This document shows, in pieces, positions 5,718 through 5,853 of a stretch of 5,853 nucleotides of DNA; the first letter of the stretch is position 1, and every line of letters begins with the position of its first letter. The notes below the pieces were generated by a model. It was not told the DNA's origin. It was given only the letters and a program-made list of their open reading frames with translations, and did not search any database. Source of the DNA: Bacillota bacterium (lineage in GTDB: Bacteria > Bacillota > Clostridia > Oscillospirales > Acutalibacteraceae); NCBI GenBank assembly GCA_009786275.1, contig WQTL01000344.1, positions 1-5,853 of the forward strand, given 5' to 3'. The position numbers and the translations under genes are program-made.

Positions 5718-5853
5718 CGGGATATGCATAGCGGATTCGATCAGACGGTAAAACAGCAAGCCGCGCTGGGCGGATTTTCTGCGGTTGAAGCGAAAAACGT
5801 ATTCATCCAGGTAAGCCTGTAAATGCATTTCCTGCACCGCACCCTGATGAGTG
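5676..5853 (-). CDS. IS1595-family transposase (C-terminal 58 residues; 5' end outside window)
   Basis: The last 58 codons of a DDE-type transposase enter from the right edge and stop at TAG 5678-5676. The motif HLQAYLDEYVFRFNRR, followed closely by GLLFYRLIESA, is the typical C-terminal block of IS1595/ISXO2-like transposases, recognised from family knowledge. The protein cuts and joins DNA at the element's ends. The catalytic core is not in view, so whether the gene is intact cannot be judged. The frame has no defects in the visible part. It points toward mgtA, so readthrough could add to mgtA transcription. It ends in a hairpin-forming stretch (5675-5717). Confidence 0.85.
   Translation of the reverse strand, partial: THQGAVQEMHLQAYLDEYVFRFNRRKSAQRGLLFYRLIESAMHIPPTTQDELLGHKKL

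Larger units (their letters stand above)
5653..5853 (-). mobile_element. 3' end of an IS1595-type insertion sequence (partial)
   Basis: The transposase reading frame ends at 5676, and the element probably ends 20-25 bp further out. The best candidate for the terminal inverted repeat, read inward on the plus strand, begins GGGCATTTACTTGAC at 5653. The boundary is inferred: the other end, its matching repeat and the target duplication lie beyond the window. The sequence here is less GC-rich than the leader and mgtA beside it, as expected for acquired DNA. Confidence 0.6.

Overview
The window looks like a piece of chromosome from a GC-rich Bacillota (Clostridia-type) bacterium. This is an inference. 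The coding DNA is GC-rich, but the gaps between genes carry AT-rich sigma-A-type promoters (TATAAT, TATGAT) and strong GGAGG/AAGGAG ribosome binding sites. The right edge carries the tail of an IS1595-type transposase. No rRNA or tRNA is present to place the organism.

Layout from left to right. (1) An iron-dependent alcohol dehydrogenase of the butanol dehydrogenase/YqhD type runs on the minus strand and is cut by the left edge, missing its C-terminus. (2) A 110-bp divergent promoter region follows, in which two back-to-back promoters appear to share one palindromic TTGCAA -35 box, each with a 17-bp spacer. (3) A MelA-like family 4 glycoside hydrolase (NAD- and metal-dependent) is complete on the plus strand. 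(4) A strong hairpin lies between two convergent genes and probably terminates both. (5) A complete P3B-type magnesium-transporting ATPase (MgtA) lies on the minus strand. Its true start is an internal ATG behind a GGAGG site. (6) A leader of about 180 nt precedes mgtA. It holds a 32-codon Pro/Glu-containing ORF, an inner palindromic hairpin, and a long-range stem whose 3' arm starts just after the leader stop codon. (7) The 3' end of an IS1595-type element lies on the minus strand and points toward mgtA.

The dehydrogenase and glycosidase share a control region but have no obvious metabolic link beyond possible carbohydrate catabolism and fermentation. The mgtA gene looks like a single-gene unit. 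Its upstream side seems to have been remodelled by the insertion sequence: a consensus -10 remains, but the place where a -35 box should be lies inside the element.

The most interesting part is the mgtA leader. Its layout (short Pro/acidic leader peptide, mutually exclusive stems, Mg2+ transporter downstream) resembles the mgtL-mgtA control region of enteric bacteria. There is no visible M-box riboswitch. No stretch over 300 bases lacks a gene.
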